Origin: Aquila chrysaetos chrysaetos
Lineage: Eukaryota; Chordata; Aves; Accipitriformes; Accipitridae
NCBI RefSeq assembly: GCF_900496995.4
Contig: NC_044019.1
Coordinates: 5,181,501-5,245,500, forward strand
DNA: 64,000 nt
Direction: 5' to 3'
Part shown: positions 42,901-57,900 of the stretch, in pieces
Layout: every line of letters begins with the position of its first letter
Position numbering within the stretch: the first letter of the stretch is position 1
Position numbers and translations under genes: made by a program
The notes under the pieces: model-generated
Database searches by the model: none
What the model was told of the DNA's origin: nothing
What the model saw: only the letters and a program-made list of their open reading frames with translations

Positions 42901-45900
42901 GGACTCCCACTGGCATTCCATGTGAGGACGACTGGGCTCCCAACTAGGGACTGGCACTGGACTTGCTGGATTTGGAGCACAAGTAAAATAACAACAACAC
43001 AAGTTCTTTCAAGTCATTGAGGAGGAAGAAAAATCTTCCTTGTCTGAAACCAGAGAGTCTTTATTCTTCCCCATCACTACAAGGGATGAGAAGTTTGCCA
43101 TGTTTCTTTTTGCAGTTTGCTAACACTTCCCATTTGGGCAGCTGAATCTCCCCACTACAGAGGGGGGCACTTGGCTTTGACCTATCTGTCCACACCAAAA
43201 TCCTCACAGAGCAGGGAAGAAAGTTAATAGCATGGACGAAAAGTAATGGGAATGGTTAGTGTGAAAATTTAAGCAAATAGCATTGAAATACTGACAGCAT
43301 TTACCAGAGGCTCACTCAGAGCATCATGTCACAGTTTTGACCTACACCAGATACAGTAAGGGTTTGTTTTGCCTTGGTTTTTTTGGGTTGGTTTTTTTTT
43401 TTGTTTTGTTTTGTTTTTTTTTTTTTTTTTAAACACACTAGTGTTCCTTCTCATTTGGGTTTACATGAAATGTGTTTCATGATGTTGGTTATCTTAAATC
43501 ATAGCTCATGCAGCAAGTATTAGCACTGGAAAACGAGTGAGACATGATTCTTTAGAAAAATGAAGGACCCCGACATTAATGTTTCAAAATCTTCACTGCT
43601 GTAGAGTTAATAATGCCTTTGTGCTGTCCTCTGTCACTCTACGCAAGCGTAATGCCAAGGACTGAATGATCTTGTGCAGAGAAAACCTGTGGAGCTTCAC
43701 TGGAATTTGTGGTTCCATATATTCATAGAAAATCTAGAAAAAGGAGTGAATAATAAAGTGACAAAGTTTACTGATGATACAAAGCTATTCAGGGTAATAA
43801 AAATAGCAGCCAACTGTGAAGAAATGGAAGACTTTGTGAGAAAAAGCAGCTGAACATGACAGTAAATTTGGTCTGTCTAGTTTAGGTAAATCAATGACGC
43901 ACATGGGAAAAAAGCACTGTCCTAACTCCAAAATTACAGGCTCCAAACTGACCATTAACAATTGGAAACACGAACTCAGGGTTACAATCTATAGCTCCAG
44001 GAAAATGCCTACCATCAAGAAAAGTAAACATAATTCAGAATAGATCAGATCACTATGCCTTTATACAAACCCAAGCTGCACTTCTATCCTGAACAGTGCG
44101 TAGCTCTCCTCTTCTCTATCTCTACAGGCATTGCAGAAGAACTGGAAAAGGGTCAGAGAAGAACAACAGGGATGAGCAAAGGACAGAAGGGTTTCCATCT
44201 GCAGAGCTACCATGCTCTAGGTCTCGAGCCTGGAAGAGAGACGACTGTAAAAGCAGAGCAGGCACAGAGAGGACATTGAAATCTACTGCTCACCACCTCT
44301 TCCAGTGCAAGAACTAGGGAGCATCACATGAGGCAGACTCAAAGCAAACCAAGAGGATGTGTTTCTTTACCCAACACATAATTAAGCTGAAGAACTTGCT
44401 GCTGCAGGATCCTGAGGATGCTCAAGGAATGCATCAAAATCTTGGGCATGAAGAGAAATCATGAGCTATTAAAGACAAAGATACATCCTCTGGGTCAAAG
44501 GAACTCCTGAGCCACAAATTGTTAAAGGCAAGGAAAACCTTCAGAGATGCATAAATATGTGTCCTTACACTGTCCTTACAGGCATTTGCTCTTGACCATG
44601 TTATTGTTTAGCTACACACAGAGCTTTTTACTTGGAAAAAGACATCAAGGATGCTTGAGCAATGTCTCTCTACGTGTCCAGCAGACCTGCAGATCTTGCA
44701 GCCAAAGGAGATGCAACATTAGACTACACAGACTTATGGCCTGATCCACTACAGTTGTTCTTGTGTTTGCCACCAAAATACTACCTACATCCCAATTAAG
44801 GCAGAAAAAATACTTCACACCACAAGAAAAACACACCACAATATTCTGTATTATGGAAGGACAAGAGGAGATCTATTTGCCTACTTCTGTCAACCATGAA
44901 GAGCTGAATTCACAAGCTCAAGTAAAAGAGCCAACACTCCCTATAGCCATTTATGTGTACCCTCATTTTATTGCCACTTGAACACAAAGCAGTATTCACT
45001 GGAACACAGTTTTATATTTCAACTTTTTTTGTTTCCTCCTTTAAATGTACCAAGATCATAGCACTCGAATCAGCTGAACCCCACATCAGGCTAGCCTGCA
45101 ACAGCCAAAAGGTTGATGATCAAGACTTCACAATTTCTTAAAAGTTTGCAGATGACGATGGGAAATTCCCTGAAGTCATTTTACAGGAGAGGGCATCACA
45201 TTACAAATAACAGAGCCGAGAGAGCAGAGCCTTCCCTGTATGTACAGATTCGCATAGGGAAGGAAACTAAAAGTGTGGTTTCTTTCTCCTCCCCCCCGCC
45301 CCCTCCAAGATAAGAAACAAAAGATAGAGTTTTGGGTAGATTTTATCTAAGTCTTCTAAACTGGTATTACATTACAAGAAATAGCTCTGCAGTTAACCAC
45401 AATAAGAGAGAGCTCAGCATTGTCCTCTTAATAAAAAAAATTCTAATCATATGGAACCAGAAATGGTTCTAAGTTCATTTCCAAGTTCTTGCTGAAGGAC
45501 GGCTTACAAAATCCAAACGCTTTATTATTAACTGCTCAAATGCAGTAATACATGACTTACACGTCAATTAAAAAGCCTCACACTGGGCAGCTAGTCACTG
45601 GAAGGGGCTACAATCAACTCTCTATCCCAGTCATCAGCTTGGATAATGACAATCCTTGTTAACGGAGACCTCCCTGGGTAACTTCGCCACAGTAAAAGCA
45701 GGGTGGCACTGTTCTAGCTGGCATGCATCCAGCATTTTGCACCACTAAGCAATTAGTTTATTAACTCACAAAGCCCTAAGATAGTACAATTACTACCAGG
45801 TACAAACAAGAGCATCCAGGAAAACAAGTGGACTCTAGTAACTGCGGCAAAAACGATCATGCAGTACAGAACAAGAAGCTTCCTAAACAAATACCTGTCA

Positions 45901-48900
45901 CATAATACTTTACAGGAAATAGAAAAGAAGGAAGGAACTTCTTTCAGACAAAACACTGTTGCAGAACTACATTTTCATTAGGAACAAGTGAGGAACATTG
46001 TGCATGAAGCTATTCTTGATGTATTGCATACATACAAGGCTCATGTATCAATGTACTTCAACAGTTTTCCTGGGATCCTAATCAGCTTTCAGCAACGTCT
46101 TGTGACCCACTGCACTTCTGCACCAGACAGAAATCCAGGGAACTGAAAAGGACCGTGCCGTGGTGCTTTCACCGAGCAAAATGGCTGGCAAACGCTTATC
46201 TTCCAAGGAAAACTACTTTTTATGGAGAAGCAGCTGTTAATAAAATAACCCAAAACACAAGGCCTTGTGTCAGTAGCTATTAATCTCAGTGTCAGTAAGT
46301 TACCCAGAACTCTTGGGAGAAAAAAAAAAAAAAGCCACCACTGCTGACACCTTACACACTCCCTTCTCACATACCAAACCCTCATTGTTTCTAGGGAATT
46401 TGCGAGCCACACACATGCAATTTCAACTCAACTGCTGAAGGAAGAAGAAAACCTTTTTTTTAATTTAAGACATTCATTTGAAGTCATTAGTACATTCATT
46501 GTGAATGCAATTAATTATTTATAAGAACGATCAGTTCAGGGTATTCTGCAACTTGGAGCTGAAATCACCCAGCCAAGGTGAAGATAATGTGGATGGGAGA
46601 GGGCATGATGCTTTGCCCACACCACGTGGGCAACAAGCGAGTTGGGAACAAGTTCACAAAAACAGGACATGAAATAAACTCCCCCTGCTCAAGGCCATAC
46701 CTGTAAGAGGCGCAAAACCGCCTTACTGCGTATGGCCCATACTGCGTCTGGCCCAGTGACTAGAAAACAGCTCCGAATCCCACTACCAGTCCTCGATAAA
46801 CAATTTTAAACAGTGTATCTCGACAGCTCCTTAAACCAACTTCAACAAGTTGACTTTAAACATTATGTTTTATAACATCATATTTTATTATTTTATAATA
46901 CTAACAAAATGTTACATTAGAATACTGTTTTAAAGACTGCTAACAAGGTATTAACAGTGAGAGGCAGGGCTATGGGGCAAGTGCAACAGGCTTACTCTTC
47001 CACCACTCAACTTCCACTTCACTTGCAGTGAAATGGCTCCCAGCTGCTCCCGTTTTACAGACAAGGAAACAAAGTCCCCTGTCTTACAGCAGAAAACTAG
47101 ATCTAAGCCTTCCCCTCCCATTTTCTCCTCCCTTTAAACAAAGCTAGAACACAACGAAAAATATGCAAGAATGCCCTCAGTGCTTTGTAGTGTTGTCTTA
47201 AAGATACCATAAGAACAAGGCACTCCTTATGTCAAACAGCCAGTACCAAACTCCTAAAATAAGCAGTATGGTTTCTGTTTCCTCTATCACAGGCCAAATA
47301 TACAAGCACAGACACACATGTATAGGATTTAAAAGGCCTGGAAATAAACTGAGAGAAACCACGTACGCTGCTGAACAGTGGAGGGTATTCGCAGCAAGGA
47401 GATTCTGTCCTGGTGCATCAATCAATTAACTTCACTATGGCCAGGATCTGGAGCAGAAAGCGCAAATAGCCTTGGGATCACGGGATGAAAAGAACCGCGA
47501 TGTGCGAGTGCAAGCCATGTTCCCTTCCTGTCGTAGGAAACAGTTGGCTTTGCCTGGATATGCAATATCCAGGAACCAAATCTTATAGTCAGAAACACTG
47601 TTTGGATATGGATATGTCCTGTTGGATATGGTAAAACCAAAGCAAATGCAGCACTAGCCAGGATGACCGTAACAGTGGAAGAAAAGTGCTAGCCCATCCT
47701 ATAGGAAATATGCTCTCTCCTCCCCTCCGAGATTACAAAATAGAAAGAAAAAAAAAAAAAAAATAAAGAGCTTTGCAAAATACATTGGAAAGCATTTCTT
47801 TTTTACAGCAACTGTGAAACAGTGTGCTAGTTTCCAATGGGGTCATATAACACCACTTAGTTTTCCCTTAAATCATATCTTCTAAGGGGGGCAGTGACAC
47901 TTGCCACTATTAATACTCCTTTAACCCGCAGACAGTGTCAGCTGAGACACAAAGCAGCACATTTCTGGAAATAATAGCTCCAATCTGGCAAATCATGCCT
48001 TTCCGTTTCAAGGCTAGCATACCTCAGCATGAAAAAACCCACAAAAAACCCACCCCATCCTGCACAGCACATCCTGACTCAACACCCACCAAAGTCCCAA
48101 TGCAGAGTGTCTCTTATCAACTGCAAACCTGACAACTGAGCACTCTGGCCCTGGAAGGGACAGGACAGGACTGATTTTCATGGGATAGCCTCCCCCAAAT
48201 CCCTGGAACCCCCAAGTAGCTGAGTACCCCAACCCTGGGCAAGGCAACAGGAAGAAGAACCAAAATAAACTTCTCTTACAAGTTTACATTCTTGCTGCAA
48301 TGAACACAAACTGTTAACCTTTCATGTACAAGCAGATCACTATCCAAGATCTTTACACTGAGGTCACTGCAACATTCCTAGAAATACAAGTGTATTACTA
48401 TGGGCTAGGGATTTTTGTTGGTGTTTTTTTTTTGTTTGTTTGTTTGTTTTAAACAAAGATAAAACAGTCCTTACAGGGAAGAAGTTGGTGACATGCTCTG
48501 CCTCAAAAGCACCTGTTATGTGTTTCAAGAAGTCCTAAACTGCTTCAGGTAGGATCGCACTGGGAGTCAGCTTCATCATTTTGGGCCAGAAGAACATCCA
48601 AACCTTTTAAAAAACTGGATTAGTAGAGCAAAAGCAAGACACTCGAAAGAAATGGAGATTAGTCTCTGATGACAAGATGGGCACAGGCAACAGAAAAGGA
48701 CAAGCAAGAGCATGATTTCAGTGTTTTCAACACTGAACAGTTTACCCCCCCTTCACCAGCCAGTGGGAAGAGCACAAACACTAAGCAAAGCATTTTTCCT
48801 ATGATTTCTTGGAACTATTTTAGGGAATTCTGAAGAAGTGACTCTAACAGTGAGAAATATAAAAGAACATTCAAGAGTTCCCAGACTTTCACAAGAGCTC

Positions 48901-51900
48901 GTCCATCTGCTCGGATAGCAAGCAGGAATCGAACTGCAAATCAGACAAAGGTTTAGGCAAGTTGAAGCCAAGTGAAACAATTACAGCTTGCTAGAAGTTC
49001 AAAACAAGCCAAACCTTGAGACATTTAAGCTTCAAGGAACAGGAATGCAGAACATTAACATATCGCCGCCATCCAAAGACTGGTGGCAGAGACAAAGAGC
49101 TGGTAGCGATGGGATTTCCCTGACACAAAAGCAGCTTGACAGACCGCAGGCAGGGAGCTGCGCCACCGGCTGCTGCCAGAGCAGCATTTTAACTTTCCAG
49201 GGCCTCAAGTCTGGTTTCTGGTATATTTTTTAATCCAGGTGATTACCTGAGATGCTTCAAAGCAGACATAGCATGGCTTGGGCTTTTTTTGCCACCCGCA
49301 GTTCCAGGGTCGCCATCAGCATTCACTCCAGGGGAAAAAAAAAACCCTCCATGAGCAAAAACGACTGCTTCTCAATGAAACTGTGAAAGAGCAGTTACAG
49401 AAACCTCAACCATCTTCAAGGCTGCGTCAGCAAGCAATCGAGGAGGTCAAACTGTTGCTTAAAGAAAGACCAAGTCACTTCCTCTGTGCCGGATGTTACA
49501 GGGCAGGGGCCCTGAGCATGCAACAAAGAGTGAGTCAATGGTAAAAAGCCAACACCAACTGTATATCTACAAGACTCCCTCCTTGCCGATGAATTCCAGA
49601 GACATATGACTGAATTCCCTTTCAAAGAATAAATGTTTTCCTAATCAACCGCTTCCGCAATGGAGTGCCACACTGAATCAACTCGAACATCATTTAGAAA
49701 GGAGGCGCTGGCACATTGAACATCGATCAGCTACCGTTTCTGCTTCTGACCCTCATACACTAGCACGTCTCAAAGAAATTGAAGAAAGCAGGGGAGGAGA
49801 CTTCAAAATGCAATTAGAAAGATGAATAAAGGTGGTTTACAGTTTTAAGAAAATTGCTAAGCCACATTTTTAATATCTTACTGATTTTCAGACAGTACAA
49901 ACAACTTGCAAATGCAGCAGCTTTCCAGAAGAGACCATCAGTCTGTCCACTTTTCCCCCAGCCTTCTCCACTCTGTTGCTCTTCCTTCTGCTTGCTACCT
50001 GCTTACATTTACTCAGTATTAACTCTTCTCATCATCCAACCCCCCCCTGCCCTGCATTCTCTCACTGTGCCAAGGCCTGCCTCTCTCACACTGCAAACTG
50101 TTGCTTCCTAAAGTCAGATCTGGAGCATGTGAGAATTCCCACTTCCTAAGATGTCCTGCACAGACTAGGTTTCTGATTGCATTCAAAATCTCAGTTAGTA
50201 AAAGAGAAATCACCACTTCAGTACAGGCTGGATACCAAGTGGAACAATTTTACAACGTGAAGTCACGCAAAATATTCAGGTTCTCACAAAAATCAAGTTT
50301 ACACCTCCACACTTTGCAATGTATTCCTCCCTTACAGATTTTCTTCAAGCACCGTTAAGTGCTAGGGTATCAGTCGCAAAACGTGACCACCTTTGTGTAT
50401 GGGTGATGCTATTTATACAGACAATGCTCCAAGTAAAATATATAAAAAATTAAAAACTGCATTCACTGTCACAGTGAGCAGTTGCAGCTCCCAATTCTGT
50501 TCTTCAACTGCTGGGTGGAAAATACCCCATTGCTGAAACTAAAGAGATCATCAGAAAATTTGGCAAACTACCAGAAAGCTCTGCTAATGCTAATTTGTAA
50601 TTACTATTTTGATCAAATACAAGCAAGACCCCTATTGTGGGGAAGGTCAGCCACAGGTGACTTTAACACGGCTGTATCCAAGTAAGATTTAAGGCCCACT
50701 GGTCACTGAATTTTGGGCAGAATTTTCAATTAGCAATCCTCCTATTAACGAATCAATGGTGACAGCAAGCTTCGAGCCAACGGACCCAAGCGGCAAGCCG
50801 GCACAGCTGCAGGCAGGCGGCAAGCACAGCTCACATGCCAGGCTGTTGGGCAGTGCAGGCAGTGCCCACGCAGGCGACAGCCCACCGGCTTCAAATACAG
50901 CCAAGCTTGCTGCCAAGAGGAACAGAACGACCCACTCCGCATCCGCCAGAGAGAGGACAAGTAGTTGTGGACTTAAATTGCAGCAAGGGAGATTTAGGTT
51001 GGGCATTAGACAAAGCCTTCTAACAGGAAGGATAATTAAGCATAGGAATAGATTGCCTGGGGAGGGACAGGAACTGCCATTCCTGAAGGTTTTACAAGCG
51101 GTGGGAAACATCTGTCACACTGACCCCACTTTGGGTAGGGGGTGGATTAGGCAGCTATTCAAACACCCGGCTCTGTTTTCTAACAACTCCCCGAACCCCC
51201 CACTGATCTCCTACTTTAAACTGTTCTGATCCAGGAGCTGACAATAGCACAGAAATAAATTTTGTTTAGAATACAGCACTCGGGGAAGGCTGAGATTTAG
51301 AGCAACCAAACGGCAGTCGATTGCAGGCAGGGCCAGGGCAAGCCTCCTCACACCGCTCTGCTGGGGTGCCGGCACCTGTTTCCACCCCAAATCTGGGCTG
51401 CCATTTGGGTAGCGGGTTCCACGTGCGAGCACGCAGCTAGCCAAAAGGCAGACTGATGCCCACCAAGCTTCCTCACAAGCCCATGGCTTCAGGCCCCAGA
51501 TTTAGTCCAGCACAAGGCAGCCCTCCTCCATCTCCTGCCCCGCAGGACTTCGCCGAGACAGACAAACAAGTTACCTTTTTAACATTTTCCTCCTCCTCTT
51601 GGCGTTTCTCATAGTGTGAGAAGTCATCAAAGATGGAGGTGGTGTGCTTGTAGGTGGCAATAATTTTCAACACCTGCTTAGCCTTTTCCAGAGGCACCTC
51701 CTGAGTGTCCCTGGAGTTGGTCACTGGTTTATTCTCGTTGTTCTCTAGGCGGATGTGTCGCAGCTGACTGTTGGGAACGTCCTTCACAAAAATCCACCTG
51801 ACATCAAAACGTCCCTTCCACTTGTCCTGGGACCACACACCCGCACACGTGTTATAGTCCACAGCAGATTTCATTTCTGCTACTCCGCAGAAGTGACCAC

Positions 51901-54900
51901 TACCGTTGACACTGAACAGTAAGTAAACAGGGCCCTTCCCGTTCATGGAGCGATAGGCGGCATCCAGTCTCTTGTTGCCGTGCTCTGTACTGCACCAGAT
52001 GTTATATTTAATGGAACGGTGGATATCGTCCTCAGAGTAACTCTTAATGATGAAAACCCGGCCATGTTTTGGGTTCCAGTCAAAATCCTTGGGGTTGTAG
52101 TTGTTGATGGATCTCAACTTCTCCAAGACCGGGTGCGGCTCCGAAGGAGCAGAACCAGAACTGGCCTGAGACTGTCCCACTCCATTACCATCCACTCCGT
52201 TTTGACCGAACCCGTTGCCGCGATTACGAGGGGCAACCCAGCGGGTGGGCTGAGCCGCCTGCTGCGGCACGGGCAGCTGGGCCGGCTGCGGCGGCGGCGG
52301 GGGCAGCGGCTGGGGCTGCTGCCCGCTTGAAGCCTGTGCCACCGGTGGGCTGTTATTGATCTGCTGACCCACGGGCTGGGGGGACACCTGGGCTGGCTGC
52401 TGACCAATATTCTGAACTAAGGCCTGCGACGGGGCTTTTGCCACCGGCCCTTTGTTATCCCAAGTTCCAATATCCATGTTATGTTTTATTGGAGGTGGTG
52501 GAAGACTCGAACCTGCAATGCCATTCTTGGTCTTCAGCTTGGGCTGCTGCTTAGCTGGTTTACTAGCGATGTCAGCCCAGGAGGTCGGCTTTGGAGGAGC
52601 AATAGTAGCTGGAGGCAAACTGTTAGATGCCACGATATTACTGGTAATGGATCCACTACCGACAGCTGAACCAACGACTTTCGGGACACTGCTTGCAACA
52701 TCTGTGCTGCCCAGCTTCAGAGCTGCCATCCCTTGGTCAATGGTGTTCATGCCAGGAGCCTTGTTCAGAGTCTCGTTAGCAAAGGCAGATTGCCCATCGA
52801 TCATGGCTCCACCCAGCGAGCTAGGGGCATAGGCGTAATTGCTACTATAGCCAGAGCTTTGAGTGGATTGTCCCTGAGAACTGTTATTCCCCCAAGCCGA
52901 AAAGTCAATCCCACTTGGAAAGAAGTTAAAGCCGTGCTGCCCGAGAAATGGAGTGCTGCCAAGGGCCCCTGGCTGCCCGAACATCGCGTCTGGGAGAAAG
53001 TGAGGCTCCCCGTTGCTCAGCTGTCCGTAAGAGGTTAGGTAGGGCATGGGTGGGTCACCCCCTGTAGACCAGGCAGCTTCACCTAAGGAGTAGGAGAATC
53101 CAATGGAGGGACTGTAGTAGTTTGGTAAGTAGGAATCGGACATTGCAGTATATGCATTATTCTGGAAAAAAAAAACAACAACAACAAACCAAAAAATAAG
53201 CACTGAATAATTAGAAGGAGTTGAACAAATTTCAAGGGACCAGGAATAAAAGCTATGTTAGGCTTCCCGTGCCCCACCCCTCCCTACCTTAGGGCTGGGC
53301 AGATAAACAGGCCCAGCCTTGAAACACCTCCTTTGTTACAAGTGTTCTAAAAACGGTTTCATTGCCAGAAAGATTAAACACAAAGGCTTAGCAAGCTTCC
53401 CATGCTGAGATGGGAGCGCACTGTGTTCCTGATGCATGATGTGCGACTGGACACTGGACTGCCCCAGAGCTCCAGCTCAGGCTGTAAAACCAGTATCTTA
53501 CCCAGCATCCAAATACTATCTTCTACTTTTTGTAGCTGCTACCAAAGAGGGCTTTTCTTGCCTGTGTACCATACTTATCAGCCCTTATTCTGTTGTCTGA
53601 GGGAGGGCTTGGGGGAAGGATGCAGAGAAGTGGAATATGGAGGAAAAGTCCCGTGGAAGTGCACTGCCAAAATCATGGATGTCCCTAATTGCCTGCCTTA
53701 AACTGAACTACCCATGAAAACAGCTTTATCCCCACAATTTAAAGTTTCAGAGCTCATAATACTCCAAGAACTTGCAAAGAAACAGGGATTTAAAGCCTAC
53801 TCCTCAAAACACAAATTGCTCCAGTGCTGCAGGCACATACTAAAAAAATACCTGAAAATGAGGAGTAATCAACAGGGTTTCAATAGGAGCCTTTTATAGC
53901 ATGGTGACAGCAGCTGCTCAAGAAAGCAGGCTTCAAATTCAGAGGAAAAAAGGCTGCTCCATGCCTTGGTCTCCCTTTGTAACATCCAAGTAGCCTTCAG
54001 GTTACAAAAACAAATGCCTAATTTTACAATTAGGGAACTCTCAGACATCACCAGGATTTGCTTACATGAAAAACATCTGTCATTTTGCATTCAAACCAAT
54101 GCCCCCTCCAGGGAGCGGTTAAAAGCCACGCTAATGGACATTATCATCCAGTAATTTGAACCTGTGTGCAGACAGCCTCGTGCTATACAGCCGCTTACAT
54201 GCCAACCCAATGCAGATGAGATGAAAGTCAGATTCAGTTCCCATTTAAAAGCTTGGCTTGCAGCAGGCTCTACTCCATTTTTCGTTGAATCATGTTTTCA
54301 CGTGCCAAGTGCAGCTCCCGAAGGACTTCATGCCATACTGAAATCTATGGAGGCTCTCAAGATGGCTCTGGCACCCTCCAGAAATAGCTGGTTTGCCTCT
54401 CCACCTTCCACCGAGTTAAAGGAAAGCAACAGGTTTGGGGCTAACACAGCCCCAACTTTACAACAATTAATAGGAATTATATAACACTGTTTTCAAAGAC
54501 AAGGTTTGTTTTGTTGAATAAGACAAAAAAGCTAAAAAGCTTTCTGTGGTACTTCATGGTGTGAATGCATGAAAACTCAGAGACGCTCTCTCCATCCTTT
54601 CCATTTTCCCAAAGAAGGGGTCCCAAAAGCAAATTAATAACTAAACTAACTCTTATCCAGGGTATGGTTTTACTAACTGAGGAACTCAGGCCAGCTAAAC
54701 CCAAACCCATGAACAGTCTTTAGGGCTCAATCTGTCCAAAAGCACAAATACTGACACTGACTAATTTGTAAGGCAAATGAAGGAACTTAAAAAAAGAAAA
54801 AAAAATATTATTTTGAACAAGCAAAGTCTCTTCAGAAGATAATCCCCTCAACTATAAAAGTAACAATACACTCTCCTGGAAAGTAGCTTTAATGGAACAT

Positions 54901-57900
54901 AAACATGCCAGCCCATACCTAAAACCTGAGCCCAGCAGGCAGAGTAATGGTTTCCTCTCCACAGGCTTCTCCCTCAAAGCACACGAAGCACATCACTTGC
55001 AGATTAAAACTTGTCCCCTCAAAATATTTTCTTACATGCCATTGTGTGTTTACCTTCATGAGATATTTTAACTTACTCTGTATTAAGCTATTACCTGTAG
55101 AGTGTTCACCAGCTACACTCATGTAGTAAGAAGGGAGCACAGGAGTTAACAGTTGAGCACTGCCAGCTGAAAGCAGATTTAAGACAGGCTCGCTGCTGTT
55201 CACTACCTGAATGTCTAGAACTACGCTTCACTATCAAACACGCCACCTCGCTCTGCTACCCTGCACTCGCACAACTGACACAGTTACTGATTAGTATGCA
55301 AATAAAACTTCACTGGCTTTTAATTCTCTCCAATGACTAAAGACTTTTTGTACAGTTATTTCCTCAAATTCACTATTCCTCTTCACCTCAGACAAGAACC
55401 AGGGTTTAAGCTTCCTTATTGTTGCTGTTGAACTTTTGTTTTTTAAACTGTTGAAGAATCACTTACTGTGTATCTGAGCTTTAAAATACACAGTAACCTA
55501 ACTTACTTGGCTGACAAGCTAGCAACAGTCGCACCTGAAATAGCAACTCCTGAATGAAAAGCCATGAAACTTTACAACCTGGTTACCTCATGCCTATGTG
55601 GAAAGCTCAGAAAGCAATTTCAGAAACCACTTGCCTTACTCTGCGGCAGTGGGCTGCATTTAATTCATTTTTCAGAGTCGTATCTGTAACTCCCTTTCCC
55701 ATCTTCAGAAAAGAGGTGCACGCTTTGATACCTTTGTATTTTTGAGCCTGGCTGGTTGGCTCAGCAGAACTGTGGCCCTCTCCAGACTGAACCCTAGGGT
55801 TTTGTTTTCTATTACACTGAGTGTCAAAACACAGATGAGAGCTGACAAGCAACACAGCACAGTGAGAAACTGAGATAAAGTTGCCCTAAAGTTTCATTCA
55901 AAGTTAAGATGGTGGTTTTACCTCACTCCTGCTGAATTTCTAGAGCAACAGCTCTGCTCTACCTCCTGGGGCGTGCTCCAATCACTTCCTTATTTTTAAA
56001 ATGTACTTCTACCAGTGTGACACACGCAAAAAGAAACTAAATATTCAGAAGTTCTTCATGAAACATGCAAAATAGGGTAAAATATCATGTTGGTTCTAAC
56101 ATTATAGTAACCTTCATTCTCTTTAGGAGATTTAAATAAACTACACTTTGCAGGAAATACATCCACATTCAGAAGAAGGAAGCTGGAAATTGGTGATGGT
56201 AATTTCTGGGATACAAAAAGCCCACCATTAAGTGATAGCTACTAGGAAAGTAGCCAGTTTTATTCAAGACTTGAGAAAGTAATCACACTCTCTCGCCCTA
56301 TGCAGGTCAAATTTAGGCTTGTAACTTTTTAGGGAGCTGAATGCAGCTTAATGTTATCTTAATGGACAGGTGGAATTCTGAAGATTATGAACTACTGACA
56401 GGAACTTAAAGAATATTAAGCCTCGTATCTTTAGCACAAACTAGGAAAATACTTGTTGAAAATTCAACTGAGACAGAAACCTGTTCTTGTGTTCCAGTAA
56501 AACATGCATCACTGTTATACGAAAAAATAAATATACTGACTAGTGAAAATGATCAAAAAAATACAGAAAGGGAGAACCAGAACAGCTTATGCTTACTAAT
56601 CACAAGTGGAGAGGAAAGAGAAGCCAAGAGAATGAACTAACTGCTCCAGTCCTATTACAGATGTTTATCTACAATGCTTACTCGTATCATCTAATCAGTT
56701 GAACTCCATCTGTTATGTGTCACTCTCCTACCACTCATTAAGAAAAACAAACAAAAAACAGTTAACAGTGGACCTAATCTTAAATAGAAAGTTAAGAGGA
56801 AAAGTATCTGGAAGTCTGACTTTCAGGAGCTGATCACAAGCTCTCCAGCTCAACTTCTAACTCAAGTTCTAAAAAGCCTTAACAGCCTTTATCACATGTG
56901 TGTTCTGTGGGTTTTTTGGTGAAAAGCAGAGAAAACCCCATGACACGCATTTTCAGTTTACTTGGTGGAGAGATAAGAACATTGACAGTAGCCTCCAAAA
57001 GCCCTTGGAGCGTAACTGCATCGTGTGAAGCAATTTCACAATGCAGTGTAGTGCATCTCCTCGTACAGTGTAAAGAGTCAGAAACCAGCAAGGAAACAAA
57101 GTCATAACAGTAAAACTGAAAGAGCAGAAATGGTAACTTCAAGACAGGTACGCTGTAAAAAAAAAAAAAAAAAAAAAGAGCTGAACACCAAGTGTAAGAA
57201 GTCCTTACACCCTCAAAAAGTTACTAAAACCTTTGTACCTCACCCACCACAATCTAACGGCATTCAGCGTTTTCTGCCTGGAGAAATGCGTGTATAAAAT
57301 AGCGTATTACGGTAGGGAAGCTGGCAAACATCAAACTGCCATCAGTGGAGATGGGGAAACGCAAGGACGCCTTCGTTAGAGAGCAGCAGGAAGCCCCCGG
57401 GGCTCTTGGTGCTTCCTGCCTATTACCAGGTACTCTTACTCACCGGCCGGGCCTGGGGACTCAAGTAGGGTTCAAAGTCATCATCATTTAACCCATCCTT
57501 CTGATGCACAGATCCGTTTTGCACTGAGGAAGAGATGGAGAGCGTTAGAAAGAACTCTGCCGGTAAACTCGAACATTTGCCAACTTAAAGTATTTAAAAA
57601 CAAACCCTATAACTAACCCCCCCCAGCCATAGCGTACCATGCTTAGCCTAGCAGAGAGTGGAAAGACGCTTCACCACCGCACAAACACTCTTTAACCGCA
57701 AACTTTCCCCAGCCCCAGCAACGACCATGGGCTTCACAGCCCACCGATTGTTTTTCTCCCAGCCGCTCCGCTGCGTAAAGGCGCAGAGACCCGAGGACAT
57801 GCCCAGCAAATTTCGGAGGAGATCCTCCCCGTCCCTCCCCCGCGGACACGCTCCCCAAAGGCGCAACTCCGCCGGATCCCCCATTTCCCAGCCCTCCCCG

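Larger units (their letters stand above)
36925..51574 (-). other. YTHDF2: YTHDF2 intron 4
   Basis: 14.65-kb intron of moderate GC with little recognisable repeat content. It contains an old CR1-like fragment (about 43730-44470), MIR-type scraps (41140-41250, 47045-47110), T-rich runs (43375-43432, 48415-48452) and a GC-rich patch (50750-50950). No nested gene, tRNA or snoRNA recognised. Confidence 0.75.

Noticed and set aside
57150-57180. A-run in a YTHDF2 intron as a processed-retrocopy tail
   Set aside because: No gene-like sequence or target duplication next to it; a simple homopolymer is enough.
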